DNA from: Mangrovicoccus algicola
GTDB taxonomy: Bacteria; Pseudomonadota; Alphaproteobacteria; Rhodobacterales; Rhodobacteraceae
DNA length: 64,000 nt
Direction: 5' to 3'
Assembly: GCF_014903745.1 (NCBI RefSeq)
Contig: NZ_JACVXA010000001.1
Location: forward strand, 100,710 to 164,709
The notes below the pieces were generated by a model, which ran no database searches, was not told where the DNA came from, and was given only the letters and a program-made list of their open reading frames with translations. Shown one piece after another: positions 16,184 through 28,310 of the stretch. A program made the translations under genes and the position numbers. Position 1 is the first letter of the stretch, and every line of letters starts with the position of its first letter.

Positions 16184-17377
16184 ATGAACATTCATGAATA
16201 CCAGGCGAAAGCCCTTCTTCGCAGCTACGGCGCTCCGGTGTCCGATGGCCGCGTCGTACTGAAAGCGGAGGAGGCGAAGACCGCCGCAGGTGAACTCGAA
16301 GGCCCGCTCTGGGTCGTCAAGGCCCAGATCCATGCCGGCGGCCGCGGCAAGGGCAAATTCAAGGAGGCCGAGGCCGGCGAGAAGGGCGGCGTGCGCCTGG
16401 CGAAATCGGTCGAGGAGGCCGAGGAACTGACCAAGCAGATGCTGGGCCGCACCCTGGTCACGCATCAGACCGGCCCGGCCGGCAAGCAGGTCAACCGCAT
16501 CTACATCGAAGACGGCTCCGACATCGAGACCGAGCTGTACCTTGCGCTGCTGGTCGACCGCGTGACGTCGCGCATCTCCTTCGTCTGCTCCACCGAGGGC
16601 GGCATGGACATCGAGGAAGTCGCCGCGAACACCCCCGAGAAGATCCTGTCCTTCTCGGTCGATCCGGCCACCGGCTACCAGCCCTATCACGGCCGCCGCA
16701 TCGCCTTCTCGCTGGGACTGACCGGCGCGCAGGTCAAGCAGTGCGTCAAGCTGATGGGCGATCTCTACCGGGCCTTCGTCGAGAAGGACATGGAGATGCT
16801 GGAGATCAACCCGCTGATCGTCATGACCGACGGCAACCTGAAGGTCCTGGACGCCAAGCTGGGCTTCGACGGCAACGCCATCTACCGTCATCCCGACATC
16901 GCCGCGCTGCGCGACGAGACCGAGGAAGACGCCAAGGAACTGGCCGCCTCGAAATTCGACCTCAACTACATCGCGCTGGACGGCGAGATCGGCTGCATGG
17001 TCAACGGCGCGGGCCTGGCGATGGCGACGATGGACATCATCAAGCTCTACGGTGCCGAGCCTGCCAACTTCCTCGACGTGGGCGGCGGCGCAACCAAGGA
17101 GAAGGTGACCGAGGCCTTCAAGATCATCACGTCCGACAAGAACGTGAAGGGCATCCTGGTCAACATCTTCGGCGGCATCATGCGCTGCGACGTCATCGCC
17201 GAGGGCGTTCTGGCCGCGGTGAAGGAAGTCGGCCTGCAGGTCCCGCTGGTCGTCCGTCTCGAAGGCACGAATGTCGAGAAGGGCAAGGAAATCATCGCGA
17301 ATTCCGGCATGAACGTGATCGCGGCCGACAACCTGTCCGACGGCGCCGAGAAAATCGTGAAGGCCGTCAAAGGCTGA
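16184..17377 (+). CDS. sucC: succinyl-CoA synthetase beta subunit (ADP-forming)
   Basis: 397 residues. The N-terminus [16 protein letters not shown] and the following [18 protein letters not shown] form the ATP-grasp nucleotide-binding part. [11 protein letters not shown] supplies metal ligands, and [13 protein letters not shown] and [15 protein letters not shown] form the C-terminal ligase domain facing SucD. It makes ATP or GTP from succinyl-CoA in the TCA cycle. Its stop overlaps the start of a lipoprotein gene by one base; sucD comes only after that gene. Confidence 0.97.
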   Translation: MNIHEYQAKALLRSYGAPVSDGRVVLKAEEAKTAAGELEGPLWVVKAQIHAGGRGKGKFKEAEAGEKGGVRLAKSVEEAEELTKQMLGRTLVTHQTGPAGKQVNRIYIEDGSDIETELYLALLVDRVTSRISFVCSTEGGMDIEEVAANTPEKILSFSVDPATGYQPYHGRRIAFSLGLTGAQVKQCVKLMGDLYRAFVEKDMEMLEINPLIVMTDGNLKVLDAKLGFDGNAIYRHPDIAALRDETEEDAKELAASKFDLNYIALDGEIGCMVNGAGLAMATMDIIKLYGAEPANFLDVGGGATKEKVTEAFKIITSDKNVKGILVNIFGGIMRCDVIAEGVLAAVKEVGLQVPLVVRLEGTNVEKGKEIIANSGMNVIAADNLSDGAEKIVKAVKG

Positions 17378-17820
17378 TGGGAATGCTCGGCAAAACGGCG
17401 ATTGTCCTATCCATGCTCAGCCTGACCGCCTGTGCGGTCGGCGAGGTTGGCGCGGACGGTCAGGCGGCATCCGGCCCGATGGGGCAGAAGCCGCTGATGA
17501 CCGACACCGTGCAGGCCTCCTTCTCGCAGGCCCTGTCGGCCTGCCAGAAGGGCACGGGGCTGGATAGCCTGGGAACGCGCGGGTTTTCCCCGGTTCGCAA
17601 CGGCTATCAGGCCAAGATCGACAATCCCAACTTGCTTGGGCGCTCCGTCGTCTCGGCGAAGCAGACCCGCGAGGGCTGCATCGTCGGCGTGACACCGATC
17701 TTCCCGGTCGAGGAAAGCACCGTCCGAAACCTGGTCGCCCGGATTTCGGCACCGGCGAACACATCGATGCGCAGCGGCACCCGCGGCGGCGTCGGTTTCG
17801 CCGAGGTGATCTTTCCGTAA
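17377..17820 (+). CDS. putative lipoprotein encoded between sucC and sucD
   Basis: 147 residues. [19 protein letters not shown] is a lipoprotein signal peptide with the lipobox LTAC, so Cys19 should be lipidated. The mature part has [30 protein letters not shown] and [17 protein letters not shown], with two Cys likely paired, and a [10 protein letters not shown] end. No family recognised. The ATG lies inside the sucC stop (TGATG), so translation is coupled to sucC, and sucD starts 69 nt after its stop. An envelope lipoprotein between the two subunits of one enzyme is odd. It could be an envelope protein riding on TCA expression. Confidence 0.75.
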   Translation: MGMLGKTAIVLSMLSLTACAVGEVGADGQAASGPMGQKPLMTDTVQASFSQALSACQKGTGLDSLGTRGFSPVRNGYQAKIDNPNLLGRSVVSAKQTREGCIVGVTPIFPVEESTVRNLVARISAPANTSMRSGTRGGVGFAEVIFP

Positions 17821-17889
17821 GTGAGTTTGCAGGCGGAACCGCCTGCCCCGAATGAACGCGGTCAACCGCACGAATACAGGAGAAGCCAC

Positions 17890-18774
17890 ATGGCTGTCCT
17901 CGTTGACGAAAACACCAAGGTCATCTGCCAGGGCATCACCGGCTCGCAGGGCACCTTCCACTCCGAGCAGGCGATCGCCTACGGCACCAAGATGGTCGGC
18001 GGCGTGACCCCCGGCAAGGGTGGCACCACCCATCTGGACCTGCCGGTCTTCAACTCCGTGCACGAAGCCAAGCACGTGACCGAAGCCAACGCGTCGGTCA
18101 TCTACGTGCCGCCGCCCTTCGCGGCCGACTCGATCCTCGAGGCGATCGATGCCGAGATGGAGCTGATCATCTGCATCACCGAGGGCATCCCGGTGCTCGA
18201 CATGATGAAGGTCAAGCGCGCGCTGGTGGATTCGAAGTCCCGCCTGATCGGGCCGAACTGCCCGGGCGTCATCACGCCGGATGCCTGCAAGATCGGCATC
18301 ATGCCGGGCCATATCCACCGCCGCGGCCGCGTCGGCGTCGTGTCGCGTTCCGGCACGCTGACCTACGAGGCCGTGAAGCAGACCACCGATCTGGGCCTGG
18401 GCCAGTCCTCGGCTGTGGGCATCGGCGGCGACCCGATCAAGGGCACCGAGCATATCGACGTGCTGGAGATGTTCCTGGCCGATGACGAGACCGACGCGAT
18501 CATCATGATCGGCGAAATCGGCGGCTCGGCCGAAGAGGACGCGGCGCAGTTCCTGGCCGACGAGAAGAAGCGCGGCCGCTGGAAACCGACCGCGGGCTTC
18601 ATCGCCGGGCGCACCGCCCCTCCGGGCCGCCGCATGGGCCATGCCGGCGCCATCGTCGCCGGCGGCAAGGGCGGTGCCGAGGACAAGATCGCCGCGATGG
18701 AAGCGGCCGGCATCATCGTCGCAGACAGCCCCGCCACGCTGGGCGAGGCCGTTCTGAAGGCAATGGGCAAGTAA
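17890..18774 (+). CDS. sucD: succinyl-CoA synthetase alpha subunit
   Basis: 294 residues. CoA-binding [18 protein letters not shown] and [13 protein letters not shown] lie in the N-terminal Rossmann domain. [16 protein letters not shown] carries the active-site His that is phosphorylated, and SGTLTYEAV is conserved. Start at 17890 chosen for AGGAGA 7 nt upstream and the family N-terminus [10 protein letters not shown]; in-frame codons upstream are not conserved in the family. Two hairpins follow the stop. Confidence 0.97.
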   Translation: MAVLVDENTKVICQGITGSQGTFHSEQAIAYGTKMVGGVTPGKGGTTHLDLPVFNSVHEAKHVTEANASVIYVPPPFAADSILEAIDAEMELIICITEGIPVLDMMKVKRALVDSKSRLIGPNCPGVITPDACKIGIMPGHIHRRGRVGVVSRSGTLTYEAVKQTTDLGLGQSSAVGIGGDPIKGTEHIDVLEMFLADDETDAIIMIGEIGGSAEEDAAQFLADEKKRGRWKPTAGFIAGRTAPPGRRMGHAGAIVAGGKGGAEDKIAAMEAAGIIVADSPATLGEAVLKAMGK

Positions 18775-18782
18775 ATTCCGCA

Positions 18783-18841
18783 GGCGCGCGGGAAACCGCG
18801 CGCCGCATTCCCGCCCGCAGACCGCCGGTCTGTCTTTCTTT
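18783..18841 (+). terminator. tandem hairpins after sucD
   Basis: A perfect 9-bp stem with GAAA loop (GGCGCGCGG / CCGCGCGCC, 18783-18804) is followed by CAGACC-GCC-GGTCTG (18818-18832) and TCTTTCTTT. The second has terminator form; the first may be an mRNA-stabilising stem. Confidence 0.7.
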
Positions 18842-19075
18842 ACCACCCCGAGGCTACCTCTCCCCGATGGGACAAGGAAACGCGATCAGAGCCCGTGACA
18901 TGCAGCCGGCCGCCCCCGTGGCGCGCCGGCCGCACGGGTTCCGCTGGCAGTTCCGCGATGTCCAGGTGCTGACATCCGGTCCCGCGACCTTATCTGACAG
19001 CATATCGTCCGCAGAGGCCCTGCCGGGCGCCGCCGCACCGAATTCATTGGGATGCAACCCCCGAGAGGCACAGCC
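18842..19075. other. leader region of sucA
   Basis: With the hairpins before it, this makes a 301-bp gap between sucD and sucA. It contains a GC-rich inverted repeat near 18907-18933 (CGGCCG words) and an A/T-richer stretch at 18985-19010 that could hold a promoter. I see no copy of the GTGATCAC operator here. Confidence 0.45.
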
Positions 19076-22039
19076 ATGACCGAAATGAGCAAGAACGACA
19101 TATTCCATGCCTCCAGCTTTCTGCAGGGCCAGAATGCGGAGTATATCGAACAGCTCTACGCGATATATGCAGCGGACCCGTCCAGCGTGGACGCCGCCTG
19201 GGCGGAGTTCTTCGCCTCGCTCGGGGATGCCGGGACCGATGTGACCGCCGAGGCGAAAGGCCCCTCCTGGGGCCGCATGGACTGGCCGCCGACCCCCAAT
19301 GACGACCTGACCCAGGCCCTGGACGGCCAATGGGCCAGCCCCGCCGTCGAGATGAAAGCCGCGGGCGACAAGATCAAGTCCAAGGCCGCCGAGAAGGGCG
19401 TCTCCGTTTCGGATGACGCGGTGAAGCGCGCCGTCCTGGATTCCGTGCGCGCGCTGATGATCATCCGCGCCTACCGGATCCGCGGCCACCTGGTGGCCGA
19501 CCTGGACCCGCTGAACATGCGCCAGGTCACGCCGCATCCGGAACTGGATCCGAAATCCTACGGCTTCACCGATGCCGACATGGACCGCCCGATCTTCATC
19601 GACAACGTGCTGGGCCTGCCGCTGGCCTCGATGCGCCAGATCATGTCGATCATCAAGCGCACCTATTGCGGCACCTTCGCCCTGCAATACATGCACATCT
19701 CGGATCCCGAGCAGGCCGGCTGGCTGAAGGAGCGGATCGAGGGCTTCGACAAGGAGATCACCTTCACCCGCGAAGGCCGCCGCGCCATCCTCAACAAGCT
19801 GGTGGAGGCCGAGGGCTTCGAGAAGTTCCTGCATGTCAAGTACATGGGGACCAAGCGCTTCGGCCTCGACGGCGGCGAGGCGCTGATCCCCGCGATGGAA
19901 CAGATCATCAAGCGCGGCGGCAATCTGGGCGTCAAGGAAGTCGTGATCGGCATGCCGCATCGCGGCCGCCTGAACATCCTCGCCAACGTGATGCAGAAAC
20001 CCTATCGCGCGATCTTCAACGAATTCCAGGGCGGCAGCTTCAAGCCTGAATCCGTGGATGGCTCGGGCGACGTGAAATACCATCTCGGCGCCTCCTCGGA
20101 CCGCGAATTCGACGGCAACTCGGTGCACCTGTCGCTGACCGCGAACCCCTCGCACCTGGAGGCGGTGAACCCGGTCGTCCTCGGCAAGGCGCGCGCCAAG
20201 CAGGACCAGCTGTCGGACAAGGAACGCCGCGCGGTCATCCCGATCCTGCTGCATGGCGATGCGGCCTTCGCGGGACAGGGCGTCGTGGCGGAATGCTTCG
20301 CGCTTTCGGGCCTGCGCGGCCACCGCACCGGCGGCACCATCCATATCGTGGTGAACAACCAGATCGGCTTCACCACCGCGCCGCATTTCTCGCGCTCCTC
20401 GCCCTATCCCACCGACAACGCGCTGGTGGTCGAGGCGCCGATCTTCCACGTCAATGGCGACGATCCCGAGGCGGTGGTCCATGCCGCCAAGGTGGCGACC
20501 GAGTTCCGCCAGAAATTCGGCAAGGACGTGGTCATCGACATCTTCTGCTATCGCCGCTTCGGTCACAACGAGGGCGATGAACCGATGTTCACGCAGCCCG
20601 AGATGTACACCAAGATCAAGCGCCACAAGACCACGCTGCAGCTCTACACGGAGCGGCTGGTCCAGGACGGGCTGATCCCCGAGGGCGAGATCGAGGACAT
20701 GAAGGCGCAGTTCCAGGCGCTGATGAACGAGGAATTCGAGGCCGGGAAAGAATACAAGCCCAACAAGGCCGACTGGCTGGATGGCCGCTGGTCCTCGCTG
20801 GACCAGGAAGGTCAGGAATACCAGCGCGGCCAGACCGGCATCAAGGAAGAGACCTTCCGCGAGATCGGCCGCGCGCTGACCCAGATCCCCGACTCCGTGC
20901 ATACCCACAAGACGATCGGCCGCTTCGTCGGCGCCCGCGCCGAGATGTTCGAAAGCGGCAAGGGCTTCGACTGGGCGACCGCCGAGGCGCTGGCCTTCGG
21001 CTCGCTGCAGACCGAAGGGTTCCCCGTGCGCCTGTCGGGCCAGGACGTGACCCGCGGCACCTTCTCCCAGCGTCATTCCGGCCTCGTCGACCAGAAGACC
21101 GAGGACCGCTATTACCCGCTGAACCATATCCGCGAGGGCCAGGCGCATTACGAGGTGATCGACTCGGCGCTTTCGGAATACGCCGTCCTGGGCTTCGAAT
21201 ACGGCTATTCGCTGGCCGAACCGAATGCGCTGGTGCTGTGGGAAGGCCAGTTCGGCGATTTCGCCAACGGCGCGCAGATCATGTTCGACCAGTTCATCTC
21301 CTCGGGCGAACGCAAGTGGCTGCGCATGTCGGGCCTGACCGTCCTGCTGCCGCACGGTTTCGAGGGCCAGGGCCCCGAGCACAGCTCGGCCCGGCTGGAA
21401 CGGTTCCTGCAGATGTCGGCCGAGGATAACTGGATCGTCGCGAACTGCTCGACCCCGGCGAACTACTTCCACATCCTGCGCCGCCAGCTGCACCGCAACT
21501 TCCGCAAGCCGCTGATCCTGATGACGCCGAAATCGCTGCTGCGCCACAAGCTGTGCGTGTCCGAGCTGAAGGATTTCGTCGAGGGCTCCAGTTTCCACCG
21601 GGTGCTGAAGGACCATGCGGATATCGGCGAACACCCCACCAAGCTGGTGTCGGACGACAAGATCAAGCGCGTCGTGCTGTGTTCGGGCAAGGTCTATTAC
21701 GACCTGCTGGAAGAACGCGACGCCCGCGGGATCGACGATGTCTACCTGCTGCGCGTCGAGCAGTTCTATCCCTTCCCGGCGATGAGCCTGGTGGAGGAGC
21801 TGCAGCGGTTCAAGGGCGCCGAGATGGTCTGGTGCCAGGAAGAGCCCAAGAACCAGGGCGCCTGGAGCTTCATCGAACCCAATATCGAATGGGTGCTGGA
21901 CAAGATCGGCGCCACCCACAAGCGGCCCGTCTATGCAGGGCGCGCCGCCTCGGCCTCGCCGGCGACCGGCCTGGCCAGCCAGCACAAGGCACAGCAGAAC
22001 GCGCTCGTGAACGCAGCGCTTACGACCGAAGGGAACTAA
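19076..22039 (+). CDS. sucA: 2-oxoglutarate dehydrogenase E1 component
   Basis: 987 residues, the thiamine-diphosphate E1 that decarboxylates 2-oxoglutarate and passes succinyl to the lipoyl groups of SucB. The N-terminal [17 protein letters not shown] tail docks E2. [16 protein letters not shown] holds active-site His/Arg. [15 protein letters not shown] to NNQIGFTT is the ThDP-Mg motif, and [23 protein letters not shown] is the C-terminal domain. ATG at 19076 preferred over 19052 because GAGAGG lies upstream and the protein then begins MTEMSKND as in relatives. Confidence 0.97.
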   Translation: MTEMSKNDIFHASSFLQGQNAEYIEQLYAIYAADPSSVDAAWAEFFASLGDAGTDVTAEAKGPSWGRMDWPPTPNDDLTQALDGQWASPAVEMKAAGDKIKSKAAEKGVSVSDDAVKRAVLDSVRALMIIRAYRIRGHLVADLDPLNMRQVTPHPELDPKSYGFTDADMDRPIFIDNVLGLPLASMRQIMSIIKRTYCGTFALQYMHISDPEQAGWLKERIEGFDKEITFTREGRRAILNKLVEAEGFEKFLHVKYMGTKRFGLDGGEALIPAMEQIIKRGGNLGVKEVVIGMPHRGRLNILANVMQKPYRAIFNEFQGGSFKPESVDGSGDVKYHLGASSDREFDGNSVHLSLTANPSHLEAVNPVVLGKARAKQDQLSDKERRAVIPILLHGDAAFAGQGVVAECFALSGLRGHRTGGTIHIVVNNQIGFTTAPHFSRSSPYPTDNALVVEAPIFHVNGDDPEAVVHAAKVATEFRQKFGKDVVIDIFCYRRFGHNEGDEPMFTQPEMYTKIKRHKTTLQLYTERLVQDGLIPEGEIEDMKAQFQALMNEEFEAGKEYKPNKADWLDGRWSSLDQEGQEYQRGQTGIKEETFREIGRALTQIPDSVHTHKTIGRFVGARAEMFESGKGFDWATAEALAFGSLQTEGFPVRLSGQDVTRGTFSQRHSGLVDQKTEDRYYPLNHIREGQAHYEVIDSALSEYAVLGFEYGYSLAEPNALVLWEGQFGDFANGAQIMFDQFISSGERKWLRMSGLTVLLPHGFEGQGPEHSSARLERFLQMSAEDNWIVANCSTPANYFHILRRQLHRNFRKPLILMTPKSLLRHKLCVSELKDFVEGSSFHRVLKDHADIGEHPTKLVSDDKIKRVVLCSGKVYYDLLEERDARGIDDVYLLRVEQFYPFPAMSLVEELQRFKGAEMVWCQEEPKNQGAWSFIEPNIEWVLDKIGATHKRPVYAGRAASASPATGLASQHKAQQNALVNAALTTEGN

Positions 22040-22043
22040 AGCA

Positions 22044-23540
<1,497 letters not shown>

Positions 23541-23562
23541 TCCGCCACTTTGCCGGATGACG

Positions 23563-23593
23563 GGGGCGCCCTTCGGGGCGCCCCTTTCTTTTT
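23563..23593 (+). terminator. rho-independent terminator after sucB
   Basis: Perfect 9-bp stem GGGGCGCCC / GGGCGCCCC with TTCG loop, followed by TTTCTTTTT. It starts 22 nt after the sucB stop and separates sucB from the outer-membrane protein gene. Confidence 0.92.
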
Positions 23594-24010
23594 GGCCCCT
23601 CTCCGCCCCGCGATTCTGTGCCATGCCCCCCGCCTCCTGCGGCTCCGCCTCCCGCCGGAAACGGGCGCAGGCGAAATACCGCCGGTTCCCGCCCGTTTTT
23701 CGTCAAGGGGGCCCATCCGGGAGGCTGCGCGATCGTGAAGGATTGACAGGATGGCTATGGACCGGATCTCACCATATTTTCATTCTTAATCAGGTACTTA
23801 TATTATGTTTCAGTCTTGGGCGGAAGATGGCGTATCGCGCCGATCTCAACTAAATGTGAAAGACTGATGGCATTCGAGCAACAGTCAGGCGGATAACGCG
23901 GCCCCTCCCGTTCCTTTCCCCCGCACCGGGTCTATCTCTCCTCTCGAGCCGCACGCGGACCGCTCAGGAAAACCGTCCGCCTCTTTTGAGAGAAACTTAG
24001 GAGTACTCAC
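23594..24010. other. long A/T-rich leader of the outer-membrane protein gene
   Basis: No gene seen. The middle (23770-23812) is strikingly A/T-rich for this genome, with TTGACA at 23742-23747 and a TATATT/TATTAT box near 23800, so a strong promoter is likely here. If transcription starts near 23810, the mRNA leader would be about 200 nt. GTACTTATATT at 23794-23804 repeats a word upstream of mcl2. GAGAGAAACTTAGGAG just before 24011 gives a good ribosome binding site. Confidence 0.5.
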
Positions 24011-24604
24011 ATGCGTGCAGTCTACGCTCTGGCCACCGCATCCGCCCTCGGCCTGGCCGCAACCCCGATCTTCGCCGGCGCTCTGGAAGAGCCGGTCATC
24101 ACCCCGGCACCGGCACCCGTCGCCGCAGCGCCGATCGGCAGCCTCTGGGACGGCTTCTACGCCGGTGGCCAGTTCGGCGGCGCATGGCTCGACGCCGATG
24201 GCGACGCGGCCAATGGCGATTCCGACGACTGGCTGGGCGGCGCCCATATCGGTTGGCAGGGTGTCTCCGCCAACGGCCTGGTCTACGGTGTCGAAGGCGA
24301 CATGAACGGCACCGCGCTGGAACTCGACGGCCATGACGTCAACAGCCTGAGCCACCTGAAGGCGAAACTCGGCTACGACATGGGCCGTTCGATGATCTAC
24401 GCAACCGGTGGTGCCGCTTACACGGACATCAAGGGTCTCAGCGAATCCTGGGGCTGGACCGGCGGCGTCGGCTACGACTACATGGTCACCGACGATCTGT
24501 CGGTCGGTGCTGAAGTCCAGTACCAGGCCTTCGACGATTTCGACGGCGGCGACACCGATGTCGACGGCACCAGCGCCGTGGTCAAGGTTTCCTACCACTT
24601 CTGA
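24011..24604 (+). CDS. outer-membrane beta-barrel protein (Opa/Omp25-like)
   Basis: 197 residues. The signal peptide MRAVYALATASALGLAATP is cleaved around IFA-G (residue 23). A Pro/Ala linker follows, then alternating strands beginning WDGFYAGGQFGGAWLDADGD and ending SAVVKVSYHF. The terminal Phe is the Bam-recognition signature of barrels. It matches the porin-family/OmpA-like beta-barrel group (PF13505 type), about eight strands, with no OmpA peptidoglycan domain. Codon use is highly biased (GGC, GAC, GTC), suggesting abundant expression. Its job is probably structural or as a small pore. Confidence 0.85.
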   Translation: MRAVYALATASALGLAATPIFAGALEEPVITPAPAPVAAAPIGSLWDGFYAGGQFGGAWLDADGDAANGDSDDWLGGAHIGWQGVSANGLVYGVEGDMNGTALELDGHDVNSLSHLKAKLGYDMGRSMIYATGGAAYTDIKGLSESWGWTGGVGYDYMVTDDLSVGAEVQYQAFDDFDGGDTDVDGTSAVVKVSYHF

Positions 24605-24632
24605 TCTGCCTCCGCGCAGGATCACATGGAGA

Positions 24633-24658
24633 GGGCATCGCGCAAGCGGTGCCCTTTT
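24633..24658 (+). terminator. rho-independent terminator after the outer-membrane protein gene
   Basis: GGGCATCGC / GCGGTGCCC stem (one T-G wobble), GCAA tetraloop, TTTT. It starts 29 nt after the stop. Confidence 0.88.
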
Positions 24659-24820
24659 CCTTTGCCCATTGCCCGCGCGACAGGCAGGACGCCGCGAAAT
24701 CCGGCAAGGGCCCGCCGCGCCGCGCGTGTTGCGCTGCACCGCGGCATCGGCGGCGGCGCGCATCAAGGCTCTGGTGATACCTTCCATGGCAGGGAGGATG
24801 GCCAGCACAGGAGCCATGCC

Positions 24821-25090
24821 ATGCGATGCCGCGCCCTACTCCCCCTGCCCCTTGTCCTCAGCGCGGGCATGGCCGCCGCCGCCTGCAGCGATGGCGGCGG
24901 TGCGGATGCCTATGCCCTGGGACAGCGCCTTGCCCTGCAGGGGCTGGAGACCCGCGCGCGCGAGGCTGTCGCCGCCCGCCATGCGACCTGCTATGTGCTG
25001 GGCCATCGCGAGGGGCGGTTGATGCGGATGCTGGCGGTGCAGCCCGTGCCGCCGCGCAAGGCAGCGCCCGTGCGGCCGCGCCGCGGCTGA
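24821..25090 (+). CDS. small secreted hypothetical protein, 89 aa
   Basis: Starts MRCRALLPLPLVLSAGMAAAAC, read as a signal peptide or a poor lipobox. The rest is an Arg/Ala-rich mature part with GQRLALQGLETRAREAVAARHATCYVLG and a very basic PRKAAPVRPRR end. AGGAG at 24809-24813 lies 7 nt before the ATG at 24821. No family recognised. Other frames in this G+C-rich stretch are also open, so the call is moderate. Confidence 0.45.
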   Translation: MRCRALLPLPLVLSAGMAAAACSDGGGADAYALGQRLALQGLETRAREAVAARHATCYVLGHREGRLMRMLAVQPVPPRKAAPVRPRRG

Positions 25091-25169
25091 GGCATCCCGC
25101 CGCTGCGCCTTGCCTGAATCACCCCGGCGGATTAGGTCCTGCCCCGACCGTCCTTGCCGGAGCTGCCGC

Positions 25170-25568
25170 ATGACCGCCGAACTGACCGCGCTTGTCCTTG
25201 CCGCCCTGCTGCAATGCCTGCAGTTCCTTCTGGTCGCCATCCCGGCAAACCGCGAACTGGGCCCAGGCGTCACGATGGGACCGCGCGATGACGGGCCGCT
25301 GGCCGAGCGCGTCAGCCCCCGGACCGCCCGGCTGGCCCGCGCGCTGCAGAACCATTTCGAGGGGCTCATCCTCTTTGCCATCGCCGTCACCGCCGTCACG
25401 CTGGGCGATGCCGCAAGCACCCTGACCGCGGCCTGTGCCTGGATCTACCTCGCCGCGCGGATCCTCTATGTTCCGGCCTATTACTGCGGATTGTCACCGT
25501 GGCGCTCCTGCATCTGGTCGGCGGGATGGCTCGCAACGGTTGTCATGCTGGTGGCGGCGCTTCTATGA
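25170..25568 (+). CDS. MAPEG family membrane protein
   Basis: 132 residues with four hydrophobic segments. LTALVLAALLQCLQFLLVAI begins it; then RLARALQNHFEGLILFAIAV has the conserved Asn-His-x-Glu of MAPEG proteins, and WIYLAARILYVPAYYCGLSPWRS is the second signature. Eukaryotic relatives use glutathione in eicosanoid and drug metabolism; bacterial ones are mostly uncharacterised inner-membrane proteins. ATG at 25170 with GGAG 8 nt upstream. It lies 84 nt before lpd and may be co-transcribed with it. Confidence 0.85.
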   Translation: MTAELTALVLAALLQCLQFLLVAIPANRELGPGVTMGPRDDGPLAERVSPRTARLARALQNHFEGLILFAIAVTAVTLGDAASTLTAACAWIYLAARILYVPAYYCGLSPWRSCIWSAGWLATVVMLVAALL

Positions 25569-25652
25569 CATCTGTAAGGACAGGGCTGTCCGCCCCCGGT
25601 GGACATCCGTATACCGAAACGCCACGCCCCAATGTTTCGCCAGGAGGAAAGA

Positions 25653-27041
25653 ATGGCAGACTATGATGTGATCGTGATCGGCGCCGGCCCCGGCGGCTAT
25701 GTGTGTGCGATCCGCTGCGCCCAGCTGGGCCTCAAGACCGCCTGTGTCGAAGGCCGCGAGACGCTCGGCGGCACCTGCCTCAATATCGGCTGCATCCCCT
25801 CCAAGGCCCTGCTGCACGCCTCTCACGAAGTGCACGAGATGCACGAGAATTTCGCCAAGATGGGCATCATGGCGGGCACCCCGGACATCGACTGGGCGCA
25901 GATGAAGTCCTACAAGGACGATGTCATCAAGTCGAACACCACCGGCATCGAATTCCTGTTCAAGAAAAACAAGATCGACTGGCTGAAAGGCTGGGGCTCG
26001 ATCCCGAAGGCCGGCGAGGTCAAGGTCGGCGACAAGACCTATACCGCCAAGAACATCATCGTCGCCTCGGGCTCCGTGCCAGCCTCGCTGCCCGGCGTCG
26101 AGGTGGACGAGAAGACCGTCGTGACCTCCACCGGCGCGCTCGAGCTGGCCGAGATCCCCAAGAAGATGGTCGTGATCGGCGCGGGCGTCATCGGGCTGGA
26201 AATGGGCTCCGTCTATGCGCGGCTCGGGGCCGAGGTGACGGTTGTCGAATATCTCGACGGCATCACCCCCGGCGCGGATGCCGAGGTCGCCCGCCAGTTC
26301 CAGAAGATGCTGTCCAAGCAGGGCTTCGACTTCGTGCTGGGCGCCGCGGTTCAGTCGGCCACCCCGAAGGAAGGCGGCGCGAGCGTCACCTACAAGCTGA
26401 AGAAGGATGACAGCGAGCACACGGTCGAGGCCGATGTCGTGCTGGTCGCCACCGGCCGCACCCCCTTCACCGACGGGCTGGGCCTCGCGGATCTGGGCGT
26501 CGAGATGACCAAGCGCGGGCAGATCGCCACCGATGCGCATTGGAAGACCTCCGTCGACGGCATCTATGCGATCGGCGACGCGATCAAGGGGCCCATGCTG
26601 GCGCACAAGGCCGAGGACGAGGGCATGGCCGTCGCCGAGGTGGTCGCGGGCAAGCATGGCCATGTGAATTACGACGTCATCCCCGGCGTGATCTACACCT
26701 GGCCCGAGGTCGCGTCAGTCGGCAAGACCGAGGAGGCGCTGAAGGCCGAGGGCCGGGCCTACAAGGTCGGCAAGTTCTCCTTCATGGGCAATGGCCGCGC
26801 CAAGGCCGTCTTCGCCTCGGACGGCTTCGTCAAGATGCTGGTGGACAAGGAAACCGACCGGATCCTGGGCTGCCACATCATCGGCCCGTCGGCCGGCGAT
26901 CTGATCCACGAGATCTGCGTGGGCATGGAATTCGGCGCGGCCGCGCAGGATATCGCCCTGACCTGCCATGCGCACCCGACCTTCTCCGAAGCGGTGCGCG
27001 AGGCGGCCCTGGCCTGCGGCGACGGCCCGATCCACTCCTGA
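25653..27041 (+). CDS. lpd: dihydrolipoyl dehydrogenase (E3) of the suc cluster
   Basis: 462 residues, a standard E3 without lipoyl domain. It re-oxidises dihydrolipoyl groups and makes NADH. The FAD motif [21 protein letters not shown] starts at about residue 6. The redox disulfide is Cys42/Cys47 in [16 protein letters not shown]. The NAD motif is [15 protein letters not shown] and the active base is in [16 protein letters not shown] lies 6 nt before the ATG at 25653; an upstream in-frame ATG lacks a site. The position after sucAB suggests service to 2-oxoglutarate dehydrogenase; a second E3 serves pyruvate dehydrogenase (40010-42049). Confidence 0.96.
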   Translation: MADYDVIVIGAGPGGYVCAIRCAQLGLKTACVEGRETLGGTCLNIGCIPSKALLHASHEVHEMHENFAKMGIMAGTPDIDWAQMKSYKDDVIKSNTTGIEFLFKKNKIDWLKGWGSIPKAGEVKVGDKTYTAKNIIVASGSVPASLPGVEVDEKTVVTSTGALELAEIPKKMVVIGAGVIGLEMGSVYARLGAEVTVVEYLDGITPGADAEVARQFQKMLSKQGFDFVLGAAVQSATPKEGGASVTYKLKKDDSEHTVEADVVLVATGRTPFTDGLGLADLGVEMTKRGQIATDAHWKTSVDGIYAIGDAIKGPMLAHKAEDEGMAVAEVVAGKHGHVNYDVIPGVIYTWPEVASVGKTEEALKAEGRAYKVGKFSFMGNGRAKAVFASDGFVKMLVDKETDRILGCHIIGPSAGDLIHEICVGMEFGAAAQDIALTCHAHPTFSEAVREAALACGDGPIHS

Positions 27042-27063
27042 TCCGGCCCTGCCCCGAAACGAG

Positions 27064-27091
27064 AAACGCCCGCCTGATGGCGGGCGTTTTT
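27064..27091. terminator. bidirectional terminator between lpd and the MFS gene
   Basis: CGCCCGCC / GGCGGGCG perfect stem with TGAT loop, flanked by AAA on the left and TTTTT on the right. It works on the plus strand after lpd and, less strongly, on the minus strand after the convergent transporter gene. Confidence 0.9.
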
Positions 27092-27113
27092 CTGTCCGGG
27101 CCCCGCAGAGGGC

Positions 27114-28310
27114 TCAGGCGGGCACGGCCGCCCCGCCGCCGGGCAGGCCGCCGCGACGCGATTCCGCCCAGGCCACGCCCAGCACGGCGATCCCGCAGAG
27201 CGCCAGCACCGCACCGACCCAGCCGGTCGCCGCCCAGCCATAGCCCGCGCTCAGCGCCAGCCCGGCCAGCAGCGGCCCGATCGCATTGGCGAAGTTGAAG
27301 GCCGCGTGGTTCAGCGCCGCGGCCAGGTTCTGCCCGTCCGCCGCGACATCCATCAGCCGCATCTGCAGCGGGATCACCAGGCCCGCCGTGGCCCCCAGCA
27401 CCAGCAGCGTGACGGTCATCGCCACCCAGTTGCCCATCACCATCGCATAGGCCACGGGCGCCGCCGCCATGCCGATCAGCAGCACCAGCGCCCCGCCGAA
27501 GCGCGACCAGCTGGCAAGCCGCCCGGCCAGCTCATTGCCGAAGGTCGCCCCCAGGCCGAACCCGGCCAGCGCCAGCGGGATCGCCCAGGCGGGTGCATCC
27601 GTCGCGTCGATCATCGCGGCGGAGAAGAACGAATAGACGGCAAACACCCCGCCGAACCCGACCGAGCCCACCAGCAGCGTCAGCCAGACCGCGCGGTTGC
27701 GCAGCACGCCCAGTTCGCGCAGCGGGCTGGCGGCGGGATCGGCAGGTTCCAGCGGCGCGACCCGGCGGATCATCAGCGCCGAGGCGGCGGCGATCAGCGT
27801 GACGATGACGAAGCACCAGCGCCAGCCGAAGCCCTGCCCGATCGCCCCCGCCAGCGGCACGCCGACGATATTGGCGACGGTCAGCCCCATCAGCACCTTG
27901 GCCACGCCCTGCGCCCGCTTGCCCTTGGGCAGGATATCGGCGGCAAACAGCATCGCGATCCCCAGATAGGCGCCGTGCGGCAGGCCCGACAGCACGCGCG
28001 AGGCGATCAGCGTATTGGCCGTGGGCGCCAGCGCGGCAACCGCATTGGCCAGGGCGAAGAAGGCGATCAGGAGCGTCAGGAGCCGCTTGCGGGCAACACG
28101 CGCCCCCAGCACCGCCAGGACCGGCGCGCCGATCACCACGCCGAAGGCATAGCCCGACACGGCATGGCCCGCGACGGGCTCGGACACGCCTAGGTCGCGG
28201 GCGTAATAGGGCAGAAGCCCCATCGAGGCGAATTCCGACACGCCGATGGCAAAGGCACCGAGCGCGAGCGCGAGGATGGTCCGGCGGACCTGGGCATCCG
28301 GATAGGTCAT
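27114..28310 (-). CDS. MFS transporter, AraJ/YdhP-like (DHA1)
   Basis: 398 residues with twelve predicted membrane segments. ILALALGAFAIGVSEFASMGLLPYYARDLG is the typical first helix and loop of the AraJ/YdhP group. GAPVLAVLGARVARKRLLTLLIAF carries the cytoplasmic loop between helices 2 and 3 (variant of the GxxxDRxGRR motif), and LSGLPHGAYLGIAMLFAADI is helix 4. Such carriers export sugars, purines or drugs by proton antiport; substrate unknown. Start at 28310 (MTYPDAQVRRT); a longer start at 28340 is possible. Convergent with lpd. Confidence 0.85.
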   Translation of the reverse strand: MTYPDAQVRRTILALALGAFAIGVSEFASMGLLPYYARDLGVSEPVAGHAVSGYAFGVVIGAPVLAVLGARVARKRLLTLLIAFFALANAVAALAPTANTLIASRVLSGLPHGAYLGIAMLFAADILPKGKRAQGVAKVLMGLTVANIVGVPLAGAIGQGFGWRWCFVIVTLIAAASALMIRRVAPLEPADPAASPLRELGVLRNRAVWLTLLVGSVGFGGVFAVYSFFSAAMIDATDAPAWAIPLALAGFGLGATFGNELAGRLASWSRFGGALVLLIGMAAAPVAYAMVMGNWVAMTVTLLVLGATAGLVIPLQMRLMDVAADGQNLAAALNHAAFNFANAIGPLLAGLALSAGYGWAATGWVGAVLALCGIAVLGVAWAESRRGGLPGGGAAVPA

